A stretch of DNA of 64,000 nucleotides, from positions 682,001 through 746,000 of the forward strand of contig NW_026515495.1 of the NCBI RefSeq assembly GCF_014898815.1, written 5' to 3'. A program made the position numbers and the translations under genes. Of this stretch, positions 50,963 to 60,092 are shown piece after piece (the stretch's first letter is position 1; each line of letters starts with the position of its first letter). Origin of the DNA: Panonychus citri (Eukaryota > Arthropoda > Arachnida > Trombidiformes > Tetranychidae). A model generated the notes under the pieces. It was not told where the DNA came from, ran no database searches, and was given only the letters and a program-made list of their open reading frames with translations.

Positions 50963-51575
50963 ACCTATGGCCAGAAAAGATGAGACTCTTCGCAAAAATC
51001 GCCATAACTATTGAACAATAATGAATTTTTTTCTTAAATTTTATATTTGGATAGAACACACATATGATCATGTCAACAAGAAAAATTCAGTCTCTCAACT
51101 TTTTTGGTTTCGGTTTTATTGAGGTCGAAAGTAGCCGAAAGTTTTACTCGAGTTAAATTTATTTTTTTCTTAAAAATTCTGTATCTTTTCAAAAATAATT
51201 CTGATATAAATGAAAATAACTTTATTGAAAAGTTCATAAAAAAGTGATCTAAAACTGGTCTTTTCAAGGTCTAAAATAAAGCGACAGTGAAGATAATCGA
51301 AAAAGAAATTTTAGGTTTTTTCGTTTTTTCGAAAACCTATCTCCTCCATTATAAAATTAGTATGGAGATGAATGGGAAAATACGACTCAAGTAAAACTTT
51401 CGGCGAGTTTCGACCTCAATAAAACCGAAACCAAAAAAGTTGAGAGACTGAATTTTTCTTGTTGACATGATCATATGTGTGTACTATTCAAATATAAAAT
51501 TTAAGAAAAAAATTCATTATTGTTCAATAGTTATGGCGATTTTTGCGAAGAGTCTCATCTTTTCTGGCCATAGGT
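50963..51575. mobile_element. Foldback element family 6 (ACCTATGGCCAG termini)
   Basis: 613 bp with inverted arms of about 190 bp (ACCTATGGCCAGAAAAGATG inward to AAAGTTTTACTCGAGT) around a 230 bp centre. TA is at 50961-50962 and 51576-51577. Inserted in pseudogene I. Confidence 0.87.
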
Positions 51576-51617
51576 TACTCGAAATACGAGTAAACAATTG
51601 GACATTGCAAATATGTA

Positions 51618-52110
51618 CCAAGGTGGAGGAAATTAATGATACCGTTTTCGGAATTTTTTATTTAAGAATCAGAATATTCAAGAATTATGAAAAATTGTGA
51701 ATAGAGAGCTAAAAGTCTCAACTTTCGAAATAAGTTGAAAAAATTATTAAAAAATCAGTAGTTTTGCTAATTAATTTTTCTAAAAATGTCCATTTTGAAA
51801 AATTTTAATTTGAAAAGTCCCATAGACTTAACATGGAGGAAAAGTTCAATTTAACATGTAAAAATTTTCCTCTTCAACTTTTCCGGTTTTTTGTATCCTT
51901 TTCTATGTTAAAACTCTAAAAAATTTAAAAAGAGGTAATTGCACTAAATGGACAATTGCGAGGATATTATTTAATGCGCGAAAAAATTAATTTCAGATTT
52001 ATTAATTTGACGTACGAGAGCAGCATAATAATCAAAAAATCATTTCTATCAATAGTTTTCGAAACATAATAAATTTTCAAAATCTGTATCATTAATTTCC
52101 TCCACCTTGG
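51618..52110. mobile_element. MITE family 7 (CCAAGGTGGAGG termini)
   Basis: 493 bp with about 25 bp terminal inverted repeats CCAAGGTGGAGGAAATTAAT and onward. TA is at 51616-51617 and 52111-52112. Inserted in pseudogene I only 42 bp from the previous element. The interior is AT-rich without a frame. Confidence 0.85.
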
Positions 52111-52471
52111 TAGAAACCCATAATCACGATGGTTAAAGTTGAATCGATTATATTTATCGCTTCTATTGACTTTAGATAAGTCAAACGGATCATGACATAA
52201 TCGGATCGTCTATAAGATCAAAGTTAAAGTAATGATCGTTGAAAAGTTCTAATATAATATCATAGATAATTAGAGAGATTGTGAAACTTTTGATAACTTG
52301 CTCGAGTAAATAATAGAAATAAACATGAAAGAGCGATAACAAATATGTAGAGTGAGAATGAAAGTGACTGGTAAATGTTAGCATCGGCTAAGCTCTTGAC
52401 AGAAATAATTCGAGACAATTACAAATTCCAATTGCTCCTCTAGCCAATAGTCCAGAGGATAGAATTAGATG

Positions 52472-53206
52472 TTCAAACGTTCAAATAAAACAGTAAAAAA
52501 TCTCACCGTTCCCATCAGAAATCTGCACTGCTTCTCTATATGGGTTTTATCTATTATAGATGCTTAATTTTAGATCATAAGAACTTTTTGTATGATGTTG
52601 ATAGTGAATATTCGATAGTTTCTCTCAAACTTTTAGTTTCGACTCAATAAGGACAGAAGAAAACAGTACATGAACAAATCATTTAGATTTATTGGTATTC
52701 TAGTAAGTTTCAAAACATTCTGCATTCAATTTACGTATGTGTTTTAACATGAATCTAATATTTGTACATTCGCGAGTATTCTTTTGATTTTCGTGCATTT
52801 TGTTAACAGCTACACAATTTAATAATAACAACTAGTCTAATACTGATTTTATTGTAAATATTGGGTAAGTTCAACTTAAATTCATGATGTTTTTTGCAAT
52901 CTAGTAGCATTATAGTTCAGTATAAGTCTGTTATCATGTAAATTATTAATTATTGGTTAAGAATAATAATGAAATGATCAAGAATACTGGTTTATAGTTA
53001 ACTGAATTTCTGCTCACCATTAGATGCTAAGCTGATAAACTGTAAGCTTTCACTAATCAGTATGATCTGGTAAGATTTAATCATCTATTTCTTATATTCA
53101 GAAGTAATTTATTGATAACATTATTGATGTTTGACCGGAGCACAAGCAATCAGCGGTTTTAATTTTCATTTTTATTTGCCATACAGCTTATTATCACCAA
53201 TAAGAG
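52472..53206. other. Intergenic region upstream of receptor J
   Basis: AT-rich with no similarity to the other receptor flanks, in line with J and K being older, divergent members. Confidence 0.5.
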
Positions 53207-54487
53207 ATGATCTCTCCAACAATAACAATTTTAAAATGCTCTACAAAATCAGTGCCAACAAGTTTAGCATCGAAATCGATTCTGAAAAAACAGCTATCTC
53301 ATGTATTTTTACATGTTTTCATTTCTTGTGGATTGATAATTGTTGGTTTAAATACTTTCCATGAATATGTTACTATTCTGCTACGATCGAACAACGCGAA
53401 AAGAGCCTTTAAATTTATTTATCATCCAACTCTCATTAGTGGGCTTTCTATGGTGACACAAGGATTTTCTTTTTCTTTTATAAACTTAACTGAGGACAAT
53501 TACAAGAATTTTTGTAATATTCAACAGAATTTTGGCAGCCTACAAAGCATCACTGACTTTGCTTACATCTCAAATAAAAGAAAAATGACTTTTTTATTGA
53601 TTTTTTTGAGTGTAACTCCTGAGATATTATTGGATTTAACGATGTACTCAAAATTTATGATGCTTGATTTTTTTCGCCTGGATATAACGCATCATTTGTA
53701 TTATATGATAATATTTATATCCAGAATAGCCTCAATTAATTCAACCTATTTCATTGTCGAGAATTGCATTTTCCTCACATCAATATTTGAAGTTCTAAAT
53801 CAATGTCTAACAGGCTTGAATTTGGAGATGTCAAGGCCAGAAACCAATATGGAAACCAATATTGATACAATTAGATATCTACGTTTATGTTATCTCAAAG
53901 CAGCTGAAGCCACTAGCTATTTGAATAATACTTTGTCACTGATGATAACAGTTTTTTATACGTTCGAAGTATCCAATTGCTTATCAAACTTTCATAGAAT
54001 GATGATTCATAAACTGGCCTATGATCAAACTGTGATAATATTAGAAATAGCTGTTAGTTTATCAAAACAAATAGGCTACATCTCTATTATTACTTTCCAT
54101 TTGATTCTTATAAATAAAACAGCCTCCTATATTTTTGACAATGTTTATAAAATTTCATTTTATTCGTATTCTTCAAAATTCTCCAATGAGGTTCGTAGAA
54201 TTTTTAACCTGTCTACTAAGCTAGTTTTACTTATTTTTTTCCACTCATCACAGATAAACTTATTTTTACAACAAGTGATTTGTCAAGATATTGGACTATC
54301 TTTTGCACGATCATTCATCATAACCCCGAAATTTATTTCGTCTCTGGCAATGATATCCATCACTGTGTTAACAACATTGGTAACGTTATCTTTATCATCT
54401 TTTTCTTTATTGAACATGATTTCACTTTTTATACACACACAAGCTTTTGTTATAATTTTAATCTTTAAGCTGCCTTCCATTCAGTGA
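53207..54487 (+). CDS. Divergent gustatory-receptor-like chemoreceptor J
   Basis: Exons 53207-54190 and 54254-54487, 405 aa, with a 63 bp intron. Starts MISPTITILKCSTKSVPTSLASKS. It shares the skeleton of the family (YFIVENCIFLTSIFEVL, IRYLRLCYLKAAEA, TFHLILINKTA) but little more than that, with a final exon INLFLQQVICQDIGLSFARS. The C-terminus is 30 residues longer than in the others (LNMISLFIHTQAFVIIL). The intron has no stop in frame and a length divisible by three, so an unspliced transcript would encode 426 aa. Splicing at the family position is more likely. Confidence 0.78.
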   Translation: MISPTITILKCSTKSVPTSLASKSILKKQLSHVFLHVFISCGLIIVGLNTFHEYVTILLRSNNAKRAFKFIYHPTLISGLSMVTQGFSFSFINLTEDNYKNFCNIQQNFGSLQSITDFAYISNKRKMTFLLIFLSVTPEILLDLTMYSKFMMLDFFRLDITHHLYYMIIFISRIASINSTYFIVENCIFLTSIFEVLNQCLTGLNLEMSRPETNMETNIDTIRYLRLCYLKAAEATSYLNNTLSLMITVFYTFEVSNCLSNFHRMMIHKLAYDQTVIILEIAVSLSKQIGYISIITFHLILINKTASYIFDNVYKISFYSYSSKFSNEVRRIFNLSTKLVLLIFFHSSQINLFLQQVICQDIGLSFARSFIITPKFISSLAMISITVLTTLVTLSLSSFSLLNMISLFIHTQAFVIILIFKLPSIQ

Positions 54488-55227
54488 GCCGAATTTCAAA
54501 AAATTATTAAATCGATTTTCAGATAACAAAGCTCTTTAGCTTGCATAACGAGTTTTATCAAAACCATTAGCTGAAATCTCACCGTTTAATATTGAGGTTC
54601 AAACTTTTACTGTATAAATTACTATTTTCATTACTATAGCTGTTTAGAATATTCAAGAAAAACGCCGAATCTTCGAAAAATACTATTTAAATCATTTTGA
54701 TAAGAAAAGCGTTAGAACCTGAACAATAGCCTATTCATTGCTACCTTAACTAATTTTTATAGCTACATACAATAGGCTTTATTAACATAATCTAATAACA
54801 TAACAACTCGTCACCTAGACTTTAGATTTAAATCTAATTAGAACTTAAACAAAGTTTAAGTTGTAATGAATATGCAAACATTTTTCTAAAACTAAAGACT
54901 CAGATCTTTGTTAATTGTTTTCCCTCTCCCCATCAATTAACTATCGATTTAACTCTTTCTTCGGTCCTCTAGAAATACAAAATCATAGCGAAAATTTCAC
55001 AAAACCTTGGGACTTGACCAATTGTTTGATTCTCATTTCAGTAATACATATTTCCTTTGACATAATAATATGCCAAAAATGACAACTAAACTTTTTATAA
55101 TCTCTTTATCAGGAATAAAACCTTAATACGAATACAAATACAAAGTGTTTAGAAATGATGTTTTGACTCAAGAGCAAATTCCATTGTTTATTCTGTATTG
55201 AAACTACAAAAGTATACTAGTTCGTTA
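54488..55227. other. Intergenic region between receptors J and K
   Basis: 740 bp, AT-rich. I see no repeat or element termini. Confidence 0.5.
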
Positions 55228-56431
55228 ATGCCAAAGACTATGTCTCAATTTCATCAATGTCCGATAAACATTATATCGAGATCGATCCTGGGAGTAAGAC
55301 TGTGCTACATACTTGTCCATGTAATAATTTTATCCTGTACTATTCTATGGTTTTTCTGGGAGCTATACGATGCGCTGGATAACATAATTAATAGAAAATA
55401 TACTTTAGTTTATACTAAAGCTAAGAATCTATCGGACTTCATCAATTTCACATCTTTAATTTATACACTTCCAGTTTTAGCTAACAGCGTGTCGTTTTTA
55501 TTACTATTATCGACTCGCAAGAGCTATCAAAAGTTTCTAAATTTGCGCCAAGATCTGGTAAATGTAAGAGATAAAGTAGCCTTTGAGTATATTCATTATA
55601 ATCGAATAAAGGCTCTTGTGTTGCTTTTAATTATAGCAATTCCCGATTTATTATGGAATTCTGGACCATACCATAGAATTATGATATTCAATTTTCTAGA
55701 TCAGTATGACAACAACATTCTGTACTCCATTATACGATTTATATCCAAGACGGCCTCTCTAAATGCCGCTTATTTCATCATTGAAAATTGTATATTTCTG
55801 GAGTCAATATTTGTTGTGATAAAGCATTGTCTTACTGCTTTGAGGCTGGAGATATCAAAAATGGAAGCTCATTCGGACGTAGTTGATAACGCAATCAAAT
55901 CTCTACGATTATGTTATCTCAAAGCGGTAGAAACAACAAGTCAAATTGATAAAATCATGTCAACCGTTATTTTCACTTTCTATGTGTCTGAAGTATCTAT
56001 TTATTTGTATGTTTTGAGAGTTTCAGCGACACTTGACTATAAATTCATTGCTAATATGATCACAATTATGGGAAGTTTTATTTTGTCTTTAATTAGTGCT
56101 GTTGGACTGGTTTCCTTAATTACATACCACTTGATCCGTGTAAATCAAATGCCATCTAGCATATACAATACGGTCTATCAAATTTCATTATGTTTTGGAT
56201 CTTCAAATTACTCTAACGAAGTTTGTATGATCTTTATTGTAGATTCCAGAATGTTTAATTTCATTCGTATTTTTTGTTGCACAGATAAACTTATTCCTGA
56301 AACGCATGAATCGTCAAGATATTGGATTCTATTTCGCTCGTTCTTACATAATAACGCCGAAATTCGTTTCATCTTTAGCAACAATTTCATTAACACTTTT
56401 TCTTTCATTGGTAACGATATTTCTGAACTAG
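55228..56431 (+). CDS. Divergent gustatory-receptor-like chemoreceptor K
   Basis: Exons 55228-56220 and 56285-56431, 379 aa, with a 64 bp intron. ATG 55228 (MPKTMSQFHQCP) or 55240 can serve; an upstream extension would need TTG. Motifs: INIISRSILG, YFIIENCIFLESIFVVIKH, ITYHLIRVNQMPSSIYNTVY, final exon INLFLKRMNRQDIGFYFARS and YIITPKFVSSLATISL. It shares with J the SLRLCYLKA segment, so J and K are sisters. The donor is GAA|GTTTGT. Confidence 0.8.
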
Positions 56432-56862
56432 TTCAATTGTCACAAATTCACAGTTGAAAAAACAGAAAACTTGTGATTCAACAAACAGTCAATTTAAAAC
56501 GAAACTAATCAGTATTTCTGAAACAATGATCATTTTATTAAAATATCTTTTGTTATGACTTTATAATAGTACAAACGAAACATTCCAAATTGCCCAGATT
56601 GTTCAGGCTGCCAGGATTGTGATAAGAGGAATAGGTTCAGGTTCTCGAAGACAGAATGATGGGAGCATTCAAGTGAGTACAACTTTGCTTTCATATAATC
56701 GGACACCAAGTCACCCTACAACACACAATTTAGGTAATCTTTTCTCAATCGCACACAGTTTGTGGATTGGTTTATATATTCTCACCAAATTCATTATACA
56801 AATGGCTTTCGCGCATTTTGATTGATTTTCATCTGATGATGTTATACATCATCACTTCAAGA
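56432..56862. other. Intergenic region with a receptor scrap
   Basis: About 56756-56816 (TGGATTGGTTTATATATTC to CAAATGGCTTTCGCGCAT) is a degenerate copy of the TM6 coding segment of a G-type receptor. The rest shows nothing. Confidence 0.5.
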
Positions 56863-57322
56863 TGCCATGATTATCGTATTATTTGGTTTCTACACATTCG
56901 CAGTTGCCAATTGTTTACTCGTTTTTAGTAATCTTTTCTCAATAGAGCACACGATTTATGGACTGATTTATATTCTCGCCATATTCATAAAACAAATGGC
57001 TTTCGTCTCATTGTCACCTATCATCTGATTCGTGTTAATAGATCTGCGGCCGGAGTGTTCAACGATGTTTATCTTCTTTCGTTCGATTCAAAATCTGTCG
57101 AGTACACGGACGAGGTTCGTTGAACCTCACGAACATTTTGAAATTGTTATAATGTTTTTTGTTTCTTTTTCCTCTTTCAGATAAACTTATTCTTATTGAG
57201 AATTAATCGTCAAGATATTGGATTCTCTTTCGCTCATTTAATTGTTATTACTCCGAATTTCGTCTCATCATTAGCGACAATTTCCTTACTCTTGGATTAG
57301 CTTTGGAACAGCATTCAATTGA
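56863..57322 (+). pseudogene. Gustatory-receptor-like pseudogene L (G type, 3' part)
   Basis: Starts within TM5 (ATGATTATCGTATTATTTGG) and runs through the exon 1 end, a normal intron and the whole final exon to AATTGA. It is broken by a one-base loss in CTCATTGTCACC, a loss at TTTCCTTACTC and another at TTTGGAACAGC. The first 190 residues are absent. It lies next to MTHFR and marks the right edge of the island. Confidence 0.87.
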
Positions 57323-58110
57323 TCATCATATTCAAGATCACTCATCTTTAATTTAGCTTGAACATTTCCAATGTTCAGCTCGATATAAAATCTCATCGTT
57401 TCAATCAGAAATTTTCAACTGTCAATAGCCATGAGGACGTGATACTAATATTTACCAGTAAATCTTAATTATTGTTGTGTTTGTAGTTAAAATAACCACA
57501 AATTGACTTTGATTTGCTTCATAAATGTGTTGATCTAATTTAGCTTATCTTAAATGTATTTGTTTTCATCATTAATCAAACTCTTGTTTGAAGTTAATCA
57601 TAAGACATTAATGGGAAAATTTAAATGTTACACTTTGAATGCGTGATCTGTTTACTTGATTGTCATTGTAAACGTGATTTATGATTCACTTTGTATCAAA
57701 CAATTAAGTCTGATCATGTTGATTAAAAAGTAACAATTAATATACAATATTCTTGAAGAAAAAGTTTTATTTACAAAAAAAGACAAAAAGATAACTTGAA
57801 ATCTATTAATATGTATACGTCATTGCACATGATTGTTTTTCGTTTGCATTACTTATCGTTTGTAATGATAAGTGAATTGATTTAATGATAACTTTGGGTT
57901 TAATCATTAACGTAAAGGGAGAAAAGAAAACAATTAACTTCAAGTCATCAACACGAAATCTGATCACATCTCTAATCAGATCTTTGAGGTGGTTGATAAT
58001 CATTTGAAATCAATTAATGATGTTTGTGGTTGATGATTATGATTATGATTTTTGATGAGATTTGTGATTAAGATCCACTTGTTTGATCTCATAAATGATG
58101 TTTGATTTAT
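57323..58110 (+). repeat. Segmental duplication R, copy beside MTHFR
   Basis: Closely matches 47.09-47.83 kb. Both copies follow a G-type receptor end. It stops about 80 bp before the MTHFR stop codon. Confidence 0.75.
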
Positions 58111-58191
58111 CAGGAATAATATGACTTTCGGTGGGATGAAGTTTGATTTCTGTAGGATGTTTAAGACAAAAGTTGGTTACTGATCAATTGA

Positions 58192-59343
58192 TTAATTCTG
58201 ATGATAATTGGATGATTCTGGTGTTTTATCACCGCTTTTCACTGATGGTTGATTCTTTTCCAATGTTTCTGAACCAGAATCAAGAGTAAATTCCTCTAAT
58301 TGTGCCGATAATCGTAATAATTGTTGGTTAATTGTTGTCCTCGGTATCTTGGGCTCAATCATCTCGATAACTTGTAACGTTGAATCTTTATTGAGGGAAA
58401 AGAAATGTAGTCCAGGACAAAGTCCTTGATTAACTAGATTAAGGCACAATTGTGTTGATTGTTCGATGGCAAATTGTTTAATTTGTTGATCACAATTTGA
58501 AATATTTTCAATTTTCGATTCCAGTTGATTACAGATCGGAACTTGGGTTGTTTTCATCATTCGGGTAAAAGATCGATAAGATGGAAAGGTAAATATTCCC
58601 GGTAAAATGGGAGCTTTTATATCAGCTGATCGACAGAGTCTAACCCATTGGGCAAAAACATCAACATTGAAAAAAAATTGGCTTATTATTAGATCAGCAC
58701 CAGCGTCAACTTTGGCCTTTAAGTATTTAACATCTTCAGCAAGGGATGATACCGATGGATGACCATTAGGATAACCAGCGACCGCGACGACAAAATCGTT
58801 TGGAAACTCGGCTCGAATAAATCTAACGATATCAATGGCATGATTGAATTCCCGTTCCGTTGATTCATCTAAATCGTCACCTCGCAAAGCAAAAATATAC
58901 TTGATTCCACAGTTTTTAGCTTCTTGTAGGAATTTTCTACCCTGATCGGAATCCATTAAATCTGAACAGGTCACATGAAGGAGAATATCGAATCCATAGT
59001 TGGTGATTATCAGACGGGCCAAATCAAATCGAGATAATGATTCAGTGTTCGATGTTCGGGAAGTACTTTTAGATGTGATGGCACAGAATAAGGGTCGATA
59101 TTTTCTTAAATCACTGAGTAGATTTTCAAATCATTCAATGATTTACTCGATGGTGGAAATATTTTCAATTGAATAGAAGGGTAACTTGGAACTTTCAATT
59201 AATTGTGAAAATTTGGTGACACGAGATGATGATTTGATCGATGTTGATGTTGACATTTTGATGATATTCTTTGTTTTCAGAATGGAAACTGAAGAGTTGA
59301 AGTGAAACCCAGTTAATTGTCGAGGTAATAAATGTGAAAACAT
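58192..59343 (-). CDS. Methylenetetrahydrofolate reductase, catalytic domain only (two compensating frameshifts)
   Basis: Reduces 5,10-methylene-THF to 5-methyl-THF for methionine synthesis; FAD- and NAD(P)H-dependent TIM barrel. Unspliced, 383 codons from ATG 59343 (another Met at 59256). Motifs: RPLFCAITS, LLHVTCSDL, KYIFALRGDD, VAVAGYPNGHPS, DAGADLIISQFFF, PILPGIFTF and GLCPGLHFFSLNK. After LNKDSTLQVIEMIE only about 55 polar residues follow. The roughly 300-residue SAM-binding regulatory domain of animal MTHFR is missing, as in bacterial MetF. Between 59165 and 59128 the frame is displaced: a run of four T on the + strand (59162-59165) seems one too long, and a run of three A (59128-59130) one too short. 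Correcting both yields SIEIFPPSSKSLNDFENLL, matching the family's E-F-F-P-P motif. A 33 bp intron reading is possible but too short. Confidence 0.85.
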
Positions 59344-60092
59344 GAAAAAGAACTAACAAAAAGTGATTATCATGATAAAATTAAGATAATAGTGATGATG
59401 ATGATGATGATGAGAAGGAGGATAAAGATATGGATTGTATTAAATATGATCACATAGATGAAGTTGATTATCTTCCAATATAATCAATTCTAGTTTTATG
59501 AATGTTATTGGAAACCAATTAAGCTGATAATTGAGTTGATAAGATGCAGAAAATGTAGCAATTAGATTGCAATTACTGTTGTTCACTTGCTGGTGATGAA
59601 AATTTCATAGTTAACAAAAAAAAGAAAATTAACCAAAATAGTTAATTGAGTTGACGATCGTGACGAAGATGATGATGATGTTGTTGTTGTTGAAGATTTG
59701 ATCTTGATGTTTAATCAAACAAGAAACAATCACGTGGAGACTAAACATCAATTGGAGAGAGAGAGAGTCCAAGTTAACAGTTAATTGTTTGAAGAAATCA
59801 AATTAGATTTTCATCTTATCTCATTTGTAAGTAGAAACATAATTACACTTTTGTTTTAAATTGTGGAAAGAGAAGGAAAAACAATGTCAATAAAGGCACT
59901 TTCTCTGTCAACAAGCAACATGATGCCTGGAATGATGTGATTATCTTTAGGTCCTTTTCTGTGATCAGCTGATTTTCATTTCTTTTTTTTATGCTGCAAT
60001 TTGGATTGGTTGTTGCAAAAAGAAAATAGAATCACCCAAACTACGCAGACTACGAATTTGAACTTTTCTCTTTATTCTTGGCAAACCATCAT
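59344..60092. other. Intergenic region between MTHFR and V-ATPase a
   Basis: Promoter side of MTHFR and 3' side of V-ATPase a, both on the - strand. Contains a GATGAT run near 59393-59414 and another short one near 59667. No gene. Confidence 0.55.

Larger units (their letters stand above)
50860..52471 (+). pseudogene. Gustatory-receptor-like pseudogene I (E type) with internal inversion and two insertions
   Basis: The + strand begins like gene E, MVLSLIEIVKNFLDSSQPTN, then at about 50919 switches to the reverse complement of gene E. The - strand homology runs through 50919-50962, 51576-51617 and 52111-52471. It covers gene E from about residue 260 back to about residue 37, with some internal deletion. 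Elements at 50963-51575 and 51618-52110 are inserted within the inverted part. Gene E shows single TA dinucleotides at both places (CGAGTATTATTTTC and TTCTACATATTTG). It cannot encode a receptor. Confidence 0.85.

Noticed and set aside
47526..58003. A 65-codon - strand open frame conserved at 47526-47723 and 57806-58003 (and partly at 41842-42005)
   Set aside because: Conserved only because the whole flank is segmentally duplicated. The third copy is altered by indels, and there is no recognisable protein.
59118..59150. A 33 bp GT...AG intron in MTHFR instead of two indels
   Set aside because: Too short for a spliceosomal intron (the shortest here are 63-66 bp), and splicing it would remove the conserved E-x-F-P-P region.
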